A stretch of 64,000 bases of DNA from Propionispira raffinosivorans DSM 20765 (GCF_000381065.1 NZ_KB905839.1:62001-126000), one strand, 5' to 3'; counted from the stretch's first letter, positions 34,476 to 44,380 are shown. Numbers and translations: made by a program. Notes: generated from the letters alone by a model not told the origin.

Positions 34476-36209
34476 ATGAATAATTATAAACGTTTGCTTT
34501 TGTTTATAAAACCTTACTTGCCAAGATTGGGTATGGCAGTTGTCTGCATTGTTTTTGCAGCGGCCGCGAATCTTTACGTACCATGGATTATTAAAGACAT
34601 TATTGACGATGTTCTGGCGAACCGTGATATGCAGATGCTCAATACAATTGCCATTGGGATTGTTGTGGTCTTTTTTTTGCGAGGGTTGTTTTTTTACGGA
34701 CAAACTTACCTGGTGTCTTATATTGCCCAAAAAGTAATTATCGATATAAGACAGCTGCTTTATATGAAATTCCAGCGTTTATCACTGGCCTACTATGAAA
34801 AAAAACAAACGGGGACCATCATGAGTTATATTACGAATGATGTGGCAGCTCTGCAATCAGCGCTGGTAGACAGCTTAATCGAAATGGTTACGGAAGGGTC
34901 TATCTTGATCGGTTCGGTAGCTACGATGTTTTATCTGCACTGGAAATTAACGCTGCTCACACTGATTACCGTTCCGCTGATTGCGCAGGCAATGAAAATT
35001 TTCGGCAGTAAGTTAAAATCAAGTGGTACCGTCATTCAGGAACGCATTGCCGACATTACATCACTTTTACAAGAATCAATATCAGCGGTTCGTGTGGTGA
35101 AATCCTTTGTACGGGAAGATTATGAAATAGAACGGTTTAAAAAGCAAAATTTCTTGAATTTTCGGGCCCAAATGAAAAATACGCAGCTCATGGCGATTCT
35201 TACCCCAACGGTAGAATTTTTAGCAGCGATTGCAGTTACGTTGATTGTCTGGTATGGTGGTTATGAAGTTGTTAATGGTACGATTACGGCAGGGGCTTTA
35301 ATTGCTTTTTTAACCTATGCTGTAAATTTAGCAAACCCGGTAAAACGCCTTAGCCGGGTATATGGAACGATTCAAAAAGCCATGGCGGCAGCCGATCGTG
35401 TGTTTGAAGTACTGGATACCCAGGAAGATATCAAAGATAAAGAAACGGCGATTATTTTACCAAAAATTGACGGAAAAGTTACGTTTGAAAATGTTGTTTT
35501 TGAATATAAAAAAGACACGCCGGCACTTAGGGGTATCTCACTGGAAGCGAAACCAGGACAGATGGTAGCAATTGTCGGTCCATCTGGTGCCGGTAAGTCA
35601 ACGATCGCAAATCTTATCCCGCGTTTTTATGATGTGAACTCTGGTGCGATTAAGATTGACGATATAGACATTCGTGATGTGCAGATGAATTCACTGCGAG
35701 AACAAATCGGTATTGTTCCGCAAGAAACAATGCTGTTTAGTGGGACTGTGGCGGAAAATATTCAATACGGACGTTTGGAAGCGACACTGGAAGAGGTGGT
35801 TGAAGCTGCCAAAGCTGGCAATGCCCATGAATTTATTCTAGAACTTCCCAATGGTTATGAAACAAAAATTGGCGAACGCGGCTCCAACCTCTCAGGTGGA
35901 CAAAGACAGCGTATTGCAATTGCAAGGGCTATACTCAAAAATCCGCGGGTCTTAATTTTGGATGAGGCTACATCGGCGTTGGATACTGAAAGTGAAAAGC
36001 TTGTGCAAGGTGCACTTGATAAGCTGATGATTGGTCGGACTTCGTTTGTTATAGCTCACAGGCTGTCGACGATATTACAGGCTGAGCAAATCATTGTGCT
36101 TGATCGTGGTCAAATCAAGGAAGTCGGCACGCATGCAGAACTTCTTCATCAAAAAGGGCTCTATAGTAATTTATATAATATTCAATTCAATAAAAAAACA
36201 GAAATATGA
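34476..36209 (+). CDS. msbA: Lipid A flippase MsbA (ABC exporter)
   Basis: Homodimeric ABC exporter that flips lipid A-core across the inner membrane. ATG 34476, with CGGAGGAA upstream, replaces the longer frame from 34419 that overlaps lpxB. 577 aa: six membrane helices (about 15-300) and a nucleotide-binding domain with Walker A GPSGAGKST, Q-loop VPQETMLFSGTV, signature LSGGQRQR, Walker B LILDEATSALD and H-loop IAHRLSTI. Position between lpxB and waaA supports the MsbA call over other exporters. Confidence 0.93.
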   Translation: MNNYKRLLLFIKPYLPRLGMAVVCIVFAAAANLYVPWIIKDIIDDVLANRDMQMLNTIAIGIVVVFFLRGLFFYGQTYLVSYIAQKVIIDIRQLLYMKFQRLSLAYYEKKQTGTIMSYITNDVAALQSALVDSLIEMVTEGSILIGSVATMFYLHWKLTLLTLITVPLIAQAMKIFGSKLKSSGTVIQERIADITSLLQESISAVRVVKSFVREDYEIERFKKQNFLNFRAQMKNTQLMAILTPTVEFLAAIAVTLIVWYGGYEVVNGTITAGALIAFLTYAVNLANPVKRLSRVYGTIQKAMAAADRVFEVLDTQEDIKDKETAIILPKIDGKVTFENVVFEYKKDTPALRGISLEAKPGQMVAIVGPSGAGKSTIANLIPRFYDVNSGAIKIDDIDIRDVQMNSLREQIGIVPQETMLFSGTVAENIQYGRLEATLEEVVEAAKAGNAHEFILELPNGYETKIGERGSNLSGGQRQRIAIARAILKNPRVLILDEATSALDTESEKLVQGALDKLMIGRTSFVIAHRLSTILQAEQIIVLDRGQIKEVGTHAELLHQKGLYSNLYNIQFNKKTEI

Positions 36210-36219
36210 AGACTAACAT

Positions 36220-36262
36220 TTGAAAGTCAAACAAAGATCTAAAATTTTTTGCTGACTTTCAA
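36220..36262. repeat. 10-bp perfect inverted repeat between msbA and waaA-lpxK
   Basis: TTGAAAGTCA (36220-36229) and TGACTTTCAA (36253-36262) with a 23-nt AT-rich loop and no following T-run. Could be an operator or an mRNA element in the 76-bp gap. Confidence 0.5.
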
Positions 36263-36285
36263 TTAGTACAAAAGGTGGAGACACT

Positions 36286-38769
36286 ATGCAGATACTTTAC
36301 AATATAGCCACAGTTCTGCTGGCGATTATGGCAATACCATTGTTGATTATTCGCGCGATAAGAGAAGATGGTTTTATCGAACGAATAAAGCAGAGCCTGG
36401 GAAACCTTCCAAAACATGCACTGGACGCGGTTGAAAAGAAACAATGCATCTGGGTTCATGCTGCTTCGGTTGGTGAAATCGTAGCGGCCAGTCCGCTCAT
36501 CAAAGAATTTCGACTTGAATTTCCTAATAGTCCAATCTTAGTATCTGTTGTAACAAGCAGCGGCTATGCTATGGCCAATCGGATTGTAAAAGATGCCGAT
36601 ACGATTATCTATTTCCCCTTGGACTTACCATGGATAGCCGAAAGCCTTGTAAAAAAAGTTCAGCCACGTGTTTTTTTGCCAGTAGAAACAGAATTATGGC
36701 CTAATTTTCTGAAAGCTGCCCGTCGCTTTCATATTCCAGTTATGATGGTAAATGGCCGCATCAGTGATAAGAGCGTGAAACGATATCATCATTTACACAG
36801 TTTGTTAAAAGATATGATTGGCACCGTTAATACCTTTGCGATGCAGTCCGATATTGATGCTCAGTATATTGTTCGTCTCGGAGCATCTGAAAATCTCGTT
36901 ACGGTTACTGGTAATACGAAATTTGATCAGACTTATACCAATGTATCACTAGCTGAAAAACAGCAAATGATTTCTGAGATGGGACTTACAAATGCTACCG
37001 GAATTTTATTGGCTGGCAGTACCCATAAAGGCGAAGAAAATCATATACTAGAGGCATTTCGGCAGCTTAGAAAAAAATTCCCAACGGCAAAACTGGTGAT
37101 TGCACCACGTGATATCATGCGCAAAGATGAAATCATGACACTCTGCCAAATGTTTCAATTTAAAGTCAAGACCCGGACGGAGCTGCAAGCTCATCCCGCA
37201 ACGGATCATGATGTGGTGATATTGGATACAATTGGCGAACTGGGTAAAGTTTATAGTGTAGGGGATGTTATCTATGTTGGCGGAAGCCTAATCCCCCATG
37301 GCGGGCATAATATTTTGGAACCGGCCGCACATGGTAAGGCCATTATTGTTGGCAATAAAATGTTTAATTTTAAAGATACGCATGCCCTTTTTTCTAAACG
37401 GAATGCTTGCATTACGGTTGAAAATCAGGCTCAACTAGGTGTGAGCATTGAAAACCTTTTTCGTGATTCGGTTGAACGATGCCGCATGGAACAGGAAACA
37501 TTAGCTATTATGAAAGAAAATCGTGGTGCTGCTCGTAAAAGTGCAGTTTTGCTGCATGAACTTTTAAATGAATGTGAACAACGACAAAATTCCGGTATCG
37601 TTAAATCAACCGAAAAAATAGAAAATTTTCAGACGTATTTGTACCAACTGGTTCATGGGCGAGCGAAGCATGGTATTTTGTCACAATTTGCCATCAGTAT
37701 TCTCTATAGCTTTTCGTTTATTTATCACTTGCTGGTGAATTTTAAATTGGCAGGTTATCGCTGGGGAATTTTGAAACAACAGCAGCTTGCCTGTCATGTA
37801 ATCAGTTTGGGGAATATTACCGTGGGCGGTACAGGAAAAACCCCAACAGCCCAAAGATTAGCCCGCGCCATTCGTGATATGGGATATCGGGTTGTAATCT
37901 TGAACCGCGGATATCGGGCCAAATGGAAAGGGCAGGTCGGTGTGGTATCAGATGGTAAAAAACTTTATATGTCGGCGGCTGAAGCCGGCGATGAAGCATT
38001 CCTGCTGGCTAAAAATTTACCGAATGTACCGGTTCTTATTGGGGCCGAACGAGCTATTACGGGGCAATATGCTGTTGAGCATTTTGGCGCGGAAGTGGCC
38101 ATTTTAGATGATGGTTACCAACATTGGCAGCTTAAGCGTGACATGGATATTTTACTGATTGATGCAATTAACGTGTTTGGCAATAGCTATATGCTGCCGC
38201 GTGGTACGCTGCGTGAACCGGTCACTCACTTGGATCGGGCTGATATTTGCCTGATGACGAAAGTTGACCAGGCTGCTCCGGGGGTTTGTGAACAAATTAA
38301 AGAAACAGTTGCAAAATACAATGAACATGCGCTTATTGTCGAAAGCATTCATTTACCACGCTGCTTTATTGAAGTAGCGGATTGGGATCGTGATATTGCG
38401 GCAGAAGGCATTGATATAAGTTATATGCATAACAAAAAAGTTATGGCTGTTTCCGCAATTGGCAATCCTGCATCCTTTGAGCAGACAATCAGTGATATTG
38501 GAGCTGTTATTGTTGAAAGTCTGCGCTATCCGGATCATCATGATTATACGACAGAAGAAATGCAGGATGTTTTTCGGCAATCGCTTACACAAGGTGTTGA
38601 GGCAATCATCATTACAGAAAAAGATGCTGTTAAGATTCCAAATGAGATCATCCATGCGGATCATCCAATCCCAATTTATGTAATCAGTATTGAAATTACC
38701 TTCCAGGAAGGCGATCTTGAATTCCATGAACTGTTAAGTCAAAGTCTTAAAAAAAAGTTGGGAAAATAA
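36286..38769 (+). CDS. waaA-lpxK: Fused Kdo transferase WaaA (KdtA) and lipid A 4'-kinase LpxK
   Basis: 827 aa, two enzymes in one chain. Residues about 1-425: GT30 Kdo transferase with a short membrane anchor, WVHAASVGEIVAASPLIKEF, LLAGSTHKGEENHILEAFRQ, and VGGSLIPHGGHNILEPAAHG. Linker about 425-450. Residues about 450-827: LpxK kinase with Walker A NITVGGTGKTPTAQRLARA, NRGYRAKWKG, AILDDGYQHWQLKRDMDILL and RGTLREPVTHLDRADICLMT. Normally these are separate proteins (about 425 and 330-380 aa). No stop or ribosome site occurs at the junction (about 37600-37660), so the fusion looks real. Phosphorylation and Kdo addition are consecutive steps, so a fusion makes sense. Confidence 0.94.
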   Translation: MQILYNIATVLLAIMAIPLLIIRAIREDGFIERIKQSLGNLPKHALDAVEKKQCIWVHAASVGEIVAASPLIKEFRLEFPNSPILVSVVTSSGYAMANRIVKDADTIIYFPLDLPWIAESLVKKVQPRVFLPVETELWPNFLKAARRFHIPVMMVNGRISDKSVKRYHHLHSLLKDMIGTVNTFAMQSDIDAQYIVRLGASENLVTVTGNTKFDQTYTNVSLAEKQQMISEMGLTNATGILLAGSTHKGEENHILEAFRQLRKKFPTAKLVIAPRDIMRKDEIMTLCQMFQFKVKTRTELQAHPATDHDVVILDTIGELGKVYSVGDVIYVGGSLIPHGGHNILEPAAHGKAIIVGNKMFNFKDTHALFSKRNACITVENQAQLGVSIENLFRDSVERCRMEQETLAIMKENRGAARKSAVLLHELLNECEQRQNSGIVKSTEKIENFQTYLYQLVHGRAKHGILSQFAISILYSFSFIYHLLVNFKLAGYRWGILKQQQLACHVISLGNITVGGTGKTPTAQRLARAIRDMGYRVVILNRGYRAKWKGQVGVVSDGKKLYMSAAEAGDEAFLLAKNLPNVPVLIGAERAITGQYAVEHFGAEVAILDDGYQHWQLKRDMDILLIDAINVFGNSYMLPRGTLREPVTHLDRADICLMTKVDQAAPGVCEQIKETVAKYNEHALIVESIHLPRCFIEVADWDRDIAAEGIDISYMHNKKVMAVSAIGNPASFEQTISDIGAVIVESLRYPDHHDYTTEEMQDVFRQSLTQGVEAIIITEKDAVKIPNEIIHADHPIPIYVISIEITFQEGDLEFHELLSQSLKKKLGK

Positions 38770-38802
38770 ATAAAATGTAAGGCAAGATAGGAGTTGTTTT
38801 GC

Positions 38803-39537
38803 GTGAAAATATTATGTGTAATTCCAGCCAGATATGCTTCGACACGTCTGCCTGGTAAACCGCTTGCCGATATCAATGGGAAACCAATGATTCAAAGAGT
38901 CTATGAACGGGCCTGCCTGGCAAAAACTCCCGCACAGGTTTTGGTAGCTGCGGATGATGAGCGGGTATTTGATGCTGTCAGAAAATGCGGCGGGCAAGTA
39001 ATGATGACAGCAAAAGATCATGCCACAGGTACAGACCGTTTGGCTGAAGTGGCTAAAAAATATACAGATATGGATATCATTATCAATGTGCAAGGAGATG
39101 AACCTCTGATTGAACCACAGATTATAGATGCACTGGCTGCTGCTTTTATAGAAGATCCCGAGCTTAACATGGCAACAATCAAAACACCGATTGAAGATGC
39201 TGAAAAAGAAAATCCAAATAATGTAAAAGTTGTAACAGATCGAAATGGTTATGCCTTGTATTTTTCGCGTTCTTTGATGCCATATCCACGTGTTGATACG
39301 GGGGTTCAAGTATATAAACATATCGGGATTTATGCTTACCGACGAGATTTTCTGTTAAAGTATGCAGTGATGGAATCTACACCACTGGAAAAAACCGAAT
39401 CACTCGAGCAATTACGTGCCCTTGAAAATGGTTATAAAATTAAAGTATTGGAAACGAATTTTAAATTTGTTGGCGTTGATACACAAGAAGACCTGCTGAA
39501 AGTAAATGAAATCTATAAAGCTTTAGAAAATGTTTAA
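38803..39537 (+). CDS. kdsB: CMP-Kdo synthetase KdsB
   Basis: 3-deoxy-manno-octulosonate cytidylyltransferase, which activates Kdo for WaaA. GTG 38803 is chosen, with ATAGGAG 9 nt upstream. 244 aa. Nucleotide-binding start CVIPARYASTRLPGKPLADI, HATGTDRLAEVAKKY, IINVQGDEPLIEPQII, HIGIYAYRRDFLLKY, EKTESLEQLRALENGYKIKV: all canonical. It lies 33 bp after the fusion gene. Confidence 0.97.
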   Translation: MKILCVIPARYASTRLPGKPLADINGKPMIQRVYERACLAKTPAQVLVAADDERVFDAVRKCGGQVMMTAKDHATGTDRLAEVAKKYTDMDIIINVQGDEPLIEPQIIDALAAAFIEDPELNMATIKTPIEDAEKENPNNVKVVTDRNGYALYFSRSLMPYPRVDTGVQVYKHIGIYAYRRDFLLKYAVMESTPLEKTESLEQLRALENGYKIKVLETNFKFVGVDTQEDLLKVNEIYKALENV

Positions 39538-39578
39538 ATGAAAAATCATAAAAGAAATTACAGCCAGTCTATCAGTCT

Positions 39579-39649
39579 GTCAGTAAGGGAATATAGGGCA
39601 TCGTTTGCTTCCTCCGTAACGCCACTCAACCCTATACTCCCTTACTGAC
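39579..39649. repeat. Long inverted repeat between kdsB and kdsA
   Basis: Arms 39579-39598 (GTCAGTAAGGGA...TATAGGG) and 39630-39649 pair over 20 bp with one mismatch. The 31-nt loop includes CCTCC and a small inner CGTT/AACG pairing. No T-run follows. Could be an attenuator, RNA-processing site or mobile repeat remnant. Confidence 0.65.
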
Positions 39650-39695
39650 GATTGCCATATATAAATTTCGTAAATTTTGAAAGGTGGTATATAGT

Positions 39696-40520
39696 ATGAA
39701 TACAGTATCCGTGGGAAATATTAAAATAGGTACCGGTCATCCATTAGTTTTGTTGGCAGGACCTTGTGTATTAGAAGGACTCGAACGCAGTCTTAAGATT
39801 GGTAGAGGTATCAAAGCAATTACGCAGCGACTTGGTATACCTTATGTTTTTAAAGCATCGTTTGACAAAGCCAATCGTTCTTCCTTCAATGGGTTTCGCG
39901 GCCCGGGAATAGAAGATGGTCTCAAAATGCTGCAAACGATCAAAGACGAATTACAAGTGCCAATTGTCAGTGACATTCATAATGAAAATCAGATTGAAGC
40001 CGCTGCAAAAGTGCTTGATATCATTCAGATACCAGCATTTTTATGCCGCCAGACTGATCTTTTATATGCTGCGGCCAAATCCGGCAAAACCGTTAACGTA
40101 AAAAAAGGCCAGTTCATGTCTCCAAAAGACATGGAAAATGTCATCCATAAACTTGAAGAAGGCGGGAATAAAAATATTCTCCTAACAGAACGCGGCGCAT
40201 CGTTCGGGTATAATAATCTTGTTGTAGATATGCGATCTTTTCCGATTATGCGTTCTTTTGGCTATCCAGTTGTTTTTGATGCAACGCATAGTGTACAGCT
40301 TCCTGGCGGGGCCGGCACCTCTTCGGCGGGAAATCGGGAATATGTCGAATATCTTACTCGGGCTGCTGTTGGTGCAGGGGTGGATGCACTCTTTATGGAG
40401 GTTCATGATAATCCGGAAGAAGCTCTGTGTGATGGACCTAATATGGTTTATCTTGATAAATTGGAAGATCTTTTAAAAGATGCATTAGCGATTAATGAAA
40501 TTGTGAATAAACATAAATAA
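39696..40520 (+). CDS. kdsA: Kdo-8-phosphate synthase KdsA
   Basis: Condenses arabinose-5-phosphate with PEP. ATG 39696 follows AAGGTGG; the frame opening at 39684 starts inside that site. 274 aa, TIM barrel with [91 protein letters not shown] and [11 protein letters not shown]. It leads the kdsA-kdsD-kdsC run. Confidence 0.97.
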   Translation: MNTVSVGNIKIGTGHPLVLLAGPCVLEGLERSLKIGRGIKAITQRLGIPYVFKASFDKANRSSFNGFRGPGIEDGLKMLQTIKDELQVPIVSDIHNENQIEAAAKVLDIIQIPAFLCRQTDLLYAAAKSGKTVNVKKGQFMSPKDMENVIHKLEEGGNKNILLTERGASFGYNNLVVDMRSFPIMRSFGYPVVFDATHSVQLPGGAGTSSAGNREYVEYLTRAAVGAGVDALFMEVHDNPEEALCDGPNMVYLDKLEDLLKDALAINEIVNKHK

Positions 40521-40539
40521 GAAAGTAGAGGGTATTTCC

Positions 40540-41508
40540 ATGATTAAAGAAAAAGCAATTGAAACACTCAATATTGAAGCAGATGCTGTTCGGGCCCTCA
40601 TCCCGCGAATTGATGACGAATTCGAGCAAGCTGTGCAGTTTATTCTGGCCGGCAAAGGGCGTGTTGTTGTAACTGGTATGGGAAAATCAGGCCATGTTGG
40701 CCGAAAAATCGCTGCCAGTCTGGCAAGTACAGGGACACCAGCATTTTTTATGCATCCCGGCGAAGCTTTTCATGGTGATCTTGGCATGGTAACAGAGAAT
40801 GATATTGTTTTGGCAATCTCCAATAGTGGTGAATCGACTGAAATTGTAAATATATTAGCCTTAATTAAACGGATTGGCGCTACGATTATTGCGATGAGCG
40901 GTCGTCGTGATTCTACACTTGGGAAAAATGCGGAATTTTTCATTGATATTGGTGTAGAACGGGAAGCTTGTCCACTTGGGCTCGCACCAACTGCCAGTAC
41001 GACAGCTACACTTGCTATGGGGGACGCCATAACTATTGCCCTCTTGTCGGCACGCAACTTTACCGCACAGGATTTTGCTTTATTCCATCCGGGTGGTGCT
41101 CTTGGCCGTAAACTTCTTTTGACGGTAGAAAATATCATGCATAGAGGTGAAGACAATCCGATTATTTCGGTTCGCCAAACTGCTAAAGAAGCATTGTTTA
41201 TGATGACCGATAAAGGGCTTGGTGCAACTTCTGTCGTTGATGCGAACGGATTCTTCATTGGACTCGTGACGGATGGGGATATTCGCCGCGGCCTTGCAAA
41301 AGGAAGTCAGTTCCTTGATGAACCCATCGAAAATCTGATGACCAGAACACCAAAAACAATCAGCAAAGAAAAATTGGCAGCAGCAGCTTTAAGCGTTATG
41401 GAAAAAAACAAACCCCGTCCGATTACGGTGCTTCCTGTTGTTGACAATGAAAACAAACCAATTGGTATTGTCCATCTTACGGATTTATTGCGTCAGGGAG
41501 TTGTCTAG
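40540..41508 (+). CDS. kdsD: Arabinose-5-phosphate isomerase KdsD
   Basis: Supplies arabinose-5-phosphate for Kdo synthesis. 322 aa: SIS domain (about 35-180) with VVTGMGKSGHVGRKIAASLA, HPGEAFHGDLGMVTENDIVL, ISNSGESTEIVNIL and GLAPTASTTATLAMGDAITI, then two CBS repeats (about 200-320) that usually regulate activity. Ends one base before kdsC. Confidence 0.96.
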   Translation: MIKEKAIETLNIEADAVRALIPRIDDEFEQAVQFILAGKGRVVVTGMGKSGHVGRKIAASLASTGTPAFFMHPGEAFHGDLGMVTENDIVLAISNSGESTEIVNILALIKRIGATIIAMSGRRDSTLGKNAEFFIDIGVEREACPLGLAPTASTTATLAMGDAITIALLSARNFTAQDFALFHPGGALGRKLLLTVENIMHRGEDNPIISVRQTAKEALFMMTDKGLGATSVVDANGFFIGLVTDGDIRRGLAKGSQFLDEPIENLMTRTPKTISKEKLAAAALSVMEKNKPRPITVLPVVDNENKPIGIVHLTDLLRQGVV

Positions 41509-41509
41509 G

Positions 41510-42076
41510 ATGGAAAAGACAGTAAGTCTGGATCTTATCGAACGTGCGAAAAAAATTAAACTTTTGATTCTCGATGTGGATGGTGTGCTGACAGATGGCA
41601 AGCTCATTATTGGCCCATCCGGTGAATTTTGCAAAACATTTCATGTACACGATGGTTTGGGGATCGCGCTTAGCAAAAAATTTGGTTTAAAAACGGCCAT
41701 TATTACAGGAAGAACATCAAAAATGGTCGAATTCAGGGCTAATGAACTTAAAATTGATGCACTTTACCAGGGCCAAAGTAATAAAGTGCATGCTTTGGAC
41801 AAACTGCAGCAGGAATTCCATGTCAATCTCGATGAAATTGCCTATGTTGGGGACGATTTGATTGATCTGCCAGTTATGACTCGAGTCGGTTTAGCTTGTG
41901 CTGTGCCAAATGCTGTGTGCGAAGTTAAAGCGAGGTCACATTACATAACAGCGGCTCATGGCGGACATGGAGCTGTACGACAGGTTATTGAAATGATTCT
42001 AAGGGCACAAGGTTTTTGGGATCAGATTATTTCAGATTATACGCAGGCAAAAACGTTCGAAGATATAGAGCAATAA
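41510..42076 (+). CDS. kdsC: Kdo-8-phosphate phosphatase KdsC
   Basis: HAD-family phosphatase that releases Kdo. ATG 41510 lies one base after the kdsD stop and gives a normal 188-aa product; the frame from 41438 overlaps kdsD and adds nothing family-like. Motif I LILDVDGVLTDGKLIIG, motif II ITGRTSK, motif III/IV YVGDDLIDLPVMTRVGLACA. Lacks a large cap domain, as tetrameric C0-type HAD enzymes do. Probably coupled to kdsD translation. Confidence 0.95.
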   Translation: MEKTVSLDLIERAKKIKLLILDVDGVLTDGKLIIGPSGEFCKTFHVHDGLGIALSKKFGLKTAIITGRTSKMVEFRANELKIDALYQGQSNKVHALDKLQQEFHVNLDEIAYVGDDLIDLPVMTRVGLACAVPNAVCEVKARSHYITAAHGGHGAVRQVIEMILRAQGFWDQIISDYTQAKTFEDIEQ

Positions 42077-42111
42077 AGAGAAAAATATGGTATGATAGAT
42101 TATGAAGTCAT

Positions 42112-42134
42112 TCCCCTTTTTGGGGGATTTTTAT
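42112..42134 (+). terminator. Short terminator or attenuator after kdsC
   Basis: TCCCC (42112-42116), loop, GGGGA (42123-42127), then TTTTTATT. Lies between kdsC and the second lpxL-type gene. Confidence 0.5.
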
Positions 42135-42169
42135 TACATTTGACTGATGGAAAAGGAGATTCGAACTCC

Positions 42170-43084
42170 ATGCAATATAAAATTTTAAAATTGATCAGTT
42201 ATATTTTATGCCAACTACCGCATTCTTTTATTTTGTGGCTTGGCAAATATATGGGTTTATTGTATTTCAACATTGCGGCGAAACAACGCAATCGTGCTAT
42301 TCGGCAGCTCCGGGAATCACTTGGTAAATCACAAAAAGATGCGGAAAAGCTGATTCGAGGTTCTTTTATCAATATTGGTCGTAACTTTTTGGAAATTATG
42401 TATATGCCGAATTTAAAAAAAGAAAATTTCGAAACCTATATGGAAATCGATCATATAGCACGTTTTAAAGCTGCTCTGGCTGAAGGACATGGTGTCGTTA
42501 TTTTAACGGCACATGTTGGAAACTGGGAATGGCTTTCAGCGGCACTTGTTTTTTCTGGTATACCACTTACGGCGATAGCCAAACCACAACCAAACGAGCA
42601 GCATACTCGAATATTAAATGAATTTCGGGCGATGGTCGGGGTGGAAATTTTTTCTCGTGGTACCAGTGAACTTCTTGGTGCTGCAAAAGCTCTGAAAAAA
42701 GGGAAAGCATTAGGCTTCCTTGTTGACCAGGATGCCGGACCGGGCGGTGCTTTTGTCGATTTTTTAGGGCGAACTGCCTCAACACCGATGGGACCGGCGG
42801 TATTTGCAAAAAAATTTTCTGCTCCCATTGTACCCGCCTTTATTGTTCGTAAACCAGATGGAAAGCATACAGTTATAATTGGTGAAGTACTCCATTATAA
42901 AGATAAAGGTAACTCCGATCAGGATCTATATGATCTTACGGTCGAGATGACTCGTATCGTAGAAAAGGTTATTCAAGAGAATCCCACACAATGGCTGTGG
43001 TTTCAGAAACGTTGGAATACGACACCCGAGATGAAAAAAACAAAACATCATACGGTGAAGCAACAGGTGGTAGAAAATGAATAA
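42170..43084 (+). CDS. Lipid A secondary acyltransferase, LpxL/LpxM family (copy 2)
   Basis: 304 aa; ATG 42170 has AAAAGGAG at 42151-42158, about 11 nt upstream, and the upstream frame from 42092 crosses a terminator-like hairpin. Catalytic HX4E in LTAHVGNWEWLSAALVFSG, then FLVDQDAGPGGAFVDFLGR, GPAVFAKKFSAPIVPAFIV and WLWFQKRWNT. Similar throughout to the 28988 gene, so a paralogue. It overlaps lptC by 8 bp, so lipid A acylation and export are coupled here. Confidence 0.9.
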   Translation: MQYKILKLISYILCQLPHSFILWLGKYMGLLYFNIAAKQRNRAIRQLRESLGKSQKDAEKLIRGSFINIGRNFLEIMYMPNLKKENFETYMEIDHIARFKAALAEGHGVVILTAHVGNWEWLSAALVFSGIPLTAIAKPQPNEQHTRILNEFRAMVGVEIFSRGTSELLGAAKALKKGKALGFLVDQDAGPGGAFVDFLGRTASTPMGPAVFAKKFSAPIVPAFIVRKPDGKHTVIIGEVLHYKDKGNSDQDLYDLTVEMTRIVEKVIQENPTQWLWFQKRWNTTPEMKKTKHHTVKQQVVENE

Positions 43085-43634
43085 CAAAAAAGGCAAAATG
43101 ATTATTTTTGCATTTATTGCACTGGGGGCTGCTTTGATTTATTGGGCGATTGTCACCCAGCCAGCTCCGCAAAGTAAAGATATTCAGCCAGTAACAATGG
43201 ATAATAAAAGTATGAGTTATTCAGGCAATACCATTACAGAGGCAAAAAATGGTGTGAAAATATGGGAAATGACAGCTGAATTTATCGAAGTAGATGCTGC
43301 CTCACAAAATGTGACACTCAAAAACATAACTGGTAAATTTTATCAACCAAATGGTGTCGTGGTTATGCTCACAGCACCACAAGCCCAATATGAAGCGAAA
43401 GCAAAAAACATTACCATCGCTGGTGGTGTGCATGCGACTACGACCGATGATAGTGATCTGAAGGCAGAAAAAATGTTTTGGGATGCGGCTGCGCAAACCC
43501 TTACAGGCGAACAAAATATTATCCTGACCCATGGTGATGCTGTGATTGTCGGAGATAAAATTGAAACGCAGGATGGGTTCCAAAAAGTCAAAGTAAGCGG
43601 GAATGCGCATATTACAAAAGGAGGAGCTCAATGA
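43077..43634 (+). CDS. lptC: LPS export protein LptC
   Basis: Single-pass inner-membrane protein that takes LPS from the LptB-permease complex and hands it to LptA. 185 aa: membrane helix about 7-26 (KMIIFAFIALGAALIYWAIV), then a beta-jellyroll of the OstA/LptC family (KIWEMTAEFIEVDAASQNVT, PQAQYEAKAKNITIAGGVHA, GDKIETQDGFQKVKVSGNAH). Overlaps the preceding acyltransferase and the following lptA. Confidence 0.93.
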   Translation: MNNKKGKMIIFAFIALGAALIYWAIVTQPAPQSKDIQPVTMDNKSMSYSGNTITEAKNGVKIWEMTAEFIEVDAASQNVTLKNITGKFYQPNGVVVMLTAPQAQYEAKAKNITIAGGVHATTTDDSDLKAEKMFWDAAAQTLTGEQNIILTHGDAVIVGDKIETQDGFQKVKVSGNAHITKGGAQ

Positions 43635-44317
43635 TGAAACTAAAAAAAATGCAAATGGTACTGCTTACTATGGCTGTCTGCTTTATTTTGACCGGTACAT
43701 TGTATGCTGCTGACAGTAAACCCGTTGAACTCAATGCAAATACCGTTGAATATGATACGCAGACTGGCCTGATTACAGCGACTGGCAGTGTGAAAATGAT
43801 ACAAGACGGAGCGGTTCTGACTGGAGCATCGGCGCAGTATAATTCCAAGACGCAGGAAGGTTTTGTAACTGGTGGCGTTGTGGCCGATAAAGAAGATATG
43901 CATATGACAGCTTCTATGATCAAAACATCAGGTCCAAATCATATGATAGCAACAGGTAATGTAGTTGTTGTAAAAGCCGACAAAACATTAACTGGTCCGC
44001 AAATTGATTATTATCCAGACACAAGTTATGCAGTCATTGAATCGAATGCGCGCGTGACAATGACAGATGGTACATTTACCTCAGATCGTATGGAAGCATA
44101 TCTTAATGAGAATCGCTTGATTGGTACAGGTAATGTCCATATTGTCAGTCCGCCGAGAAACTTAGATGCAGTAGGCGATCAGGCCACGTATTATGGAAAA
44201 GATGATGGCAAGGTTATTTTGACGGGAAATGCTGTGGCAACGCAAAATAATAATACACTGCGTAGCAATAAACTAACGATTTATCTCGCGGGTGGAAAAG
44301 CCGATGTAACAACATAA
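43631..44317 (+). CDS. lptA: LPS transport periplasmic bridge protein LptA
   Basis: Jellyroll protein that polymerises into the periplasmic LPS bridge. Two adjacent ATG codons (43631 and 43634) follow GGAGGAG; 228 aa from the first. Signal peptide MMKLKKMQMVLLTMAVCFIL to about TLYAAD. OstA-like repeats: NANTVEYDTQTGLITATGSV, LTGPQIDYYPDTSYAVIESN, NENRLIGTGNVHIV, DGKVILTGNAVAT. Slightly longer than E. coli LptA (185 aa). Confidence 0.94.
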   Translation: MMKLKKMQMVLLTMAVCFILTGTLYAADSKPVELNANTVEYDTQTGLITATGSVKMIQDGAVLTGASAQYNSKTQEGFVTGGVVADKEDMHMTASMIKTSGPNHMIATGNVVVVKADKTLTGPQIDYYPDTSYAVIESNARVTMTDGTFTSDRMEAYLNENRLIGTGNVHIVSPPRNLDAVGDQATYYGKDDGKVILTGNAVATQNNNTLRSNKLTIYLAGGKADVTT

Positions 44318-44380
44318 TGAAATTAGTTTAGTATATATAATGCAATTTATATATGTAAGAAAAATGGAGGAATTGCCCCC

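Noticed and set aside
38812-39321. Minus-strand open frame of 169 codons
   Set aside because: Antisense to kdsB, whose motifs are unambiguous.
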